This document shows, piece by piece, positions 63,748-64,000 of a DNA stretch of 64,000 bases. Below the pieces are notes generated by a model. It was not told the DNA's origin. It worked only from the letters and a program-made list of their open reading frames with translations, and ran no database searches. Source of the stretch: OLB4 sp002050165 (GTDB taxonomy: Bacteria; Bacteroidota; Ignavibacteria; Tepidaquicellales; Tepidaquicellaceae); the NCBI GenBank assembly GCA_030263475.1, contig SZPC01000001.1:205904-269903 (forward strand), in the 5' to 3' direction. Position numbers and translations under genes: made by a program. Position 1 is the stretch's first letter, and each line of letters opens with the position of its first letter.

Positions 63748-64000
63748 GTCTTGATTTACTTTCAAAATGTTATTTGACGATTTTTGATTACAATGCTCTA
63801 CTCATAGGCTTACTATACCCTACAGTTGTGATTTGCTTTCAAAATGTTATTTGACGATTTTTGATTACAATCATATAAAAAACATCAAAACAACCTTAAC
63901 CGTTGTGATTTGCTTTCAAAATGTTATTTGACGATTTTTGATTACAATTATTGTCCTGCACGCCTTTATCTAAGACTGTTGTGATTTGCTTTCAAAATGT
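63748..64000 (+). CRISPR. CRISPR array, type II-C-like, cut by window end
   Basis: Four repeats of 47 nt (the fourth cut at the window end): 63748-63794, 63825-63871, 63902-63948 and 63978-64000. They begin GTTGTGATTTGCTTTCAAAA and end TTGATTACAAT. Spacers are 30, 30 and 29 nt. The first repeat differs at three sites (positions 3, 4 and 11), so it is the degenerate terminal repeat; the others are identical over their visible length. The first 20 bases match the repeats of Bacteroidota type II-C systems known to me, and the ends can pair (GTTGTGAT with ATTACAAT, two G-U pairs), as in Neisseria II-C repeats. Repeat direction suggests crRNA on the + strand. No cas9, cas1, cas2 or tracrRNA was identified. 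Confidence 0.93.

Noticed and set aside
63663..63854. Forward 63-codon frame at the end of the window
   Set aside because: It runs into the first CRISPR repeat, the first spacer and part of the second repeat, so the frame is a by-product of the array.

Overview
The window reads as chromosome of a member of the Bacteroidota/Chlorobiota group, most likely Ignavibacteria. The evidence is indirect: an AT-rich background (about one third G+C in sampled lines), secreted proteins with a type IX secretion (T9SS) C-terminal domain including the YPNPFNPST form, start codons with almost no Shine-Dalgarno (SD) sequence, several TTG/GTG starts, and family choices usual for that group (DUF3298 protein, class I FbaB aldolase, GAFTGA-less NtrX-like regulator, 47-nt type II-C CRISPR repeats). 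No rRNA or tRNA gene was seen.

Layout. 1-1373: gltX (cut by the window edge) and rsmI. 1720-12793: accessory region with an orphan DprA-like protein, CorA, a broken DUF1697 gene, an SMR transporter, three lipoproteins (one with a caspase-like His/Cys pair), an exported PPP-type phosphatase and an FMN-binding glutamate synthase-like protein. 13201-28530: membrane transport and housekeeping (TerC, urea channel, PLP decarboxylase, T9SS cargo, UbiA-like protein, Ca2+ P-type ATPase, KUP, methyltransferases, RlmB). 28532-34896: DUF3298 protein, NtrX-like regulator, MutS2-CvpA, YqeY and a TPR protein. 35156-42929: tightly packed forward genes (YgfZ, FbaB, a 34-residue Lys-rich protein with a strong terminator, then EamA-CDF-Gfo/Idh-phosphoesterase-CCA with overlapping ends). 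43040-44660: small membrane proteins and a MerC-domain protein behind a repeated operator-like motif. 44781-49133: reverse run anmK-SDR-epimerase-ALDH. 49256-51743: STAS/anti-sigma kinase/SpoIIE phosphatase partner-switching set. 51740-56320: reverse run prfB-lolE-ubiE-small TM protein-rpsR-thermonuclease; prfB carries the programmed +1 frameshift. 56351-59119: AtuA-like domain protein, FG-GAP T9SS cargo and a cytosine-deaminase-like enzyme.

From about 59.2 to 63.5 kb the base composition changes abruptly (about 53% G+C in a sampled line). This block carries xdhB and xdhA (two-subunit xanthine dehydrogenase, proteobacterial in style) and only the first 27 codons of xdhC, followed by an unidentified fragment. 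It looks transferred, or less happily could be an assembly join. Just beyond it, AT-rich sequence returns and a type II-C-like CRISPR array starts at 63748 and runs off the window; no cas gene is visible.

The strongest second-look items are the composition island with truncated xdhC beside the CRISPR array, the caspase-like lipoprotein, the GAFTGA-less regulator, the 11-bp-phased direct repeats before merC, and the SD-dependent prfB frameshift in an otherwise SD-poor genome. No clear new multi-gene system was demonstrated.
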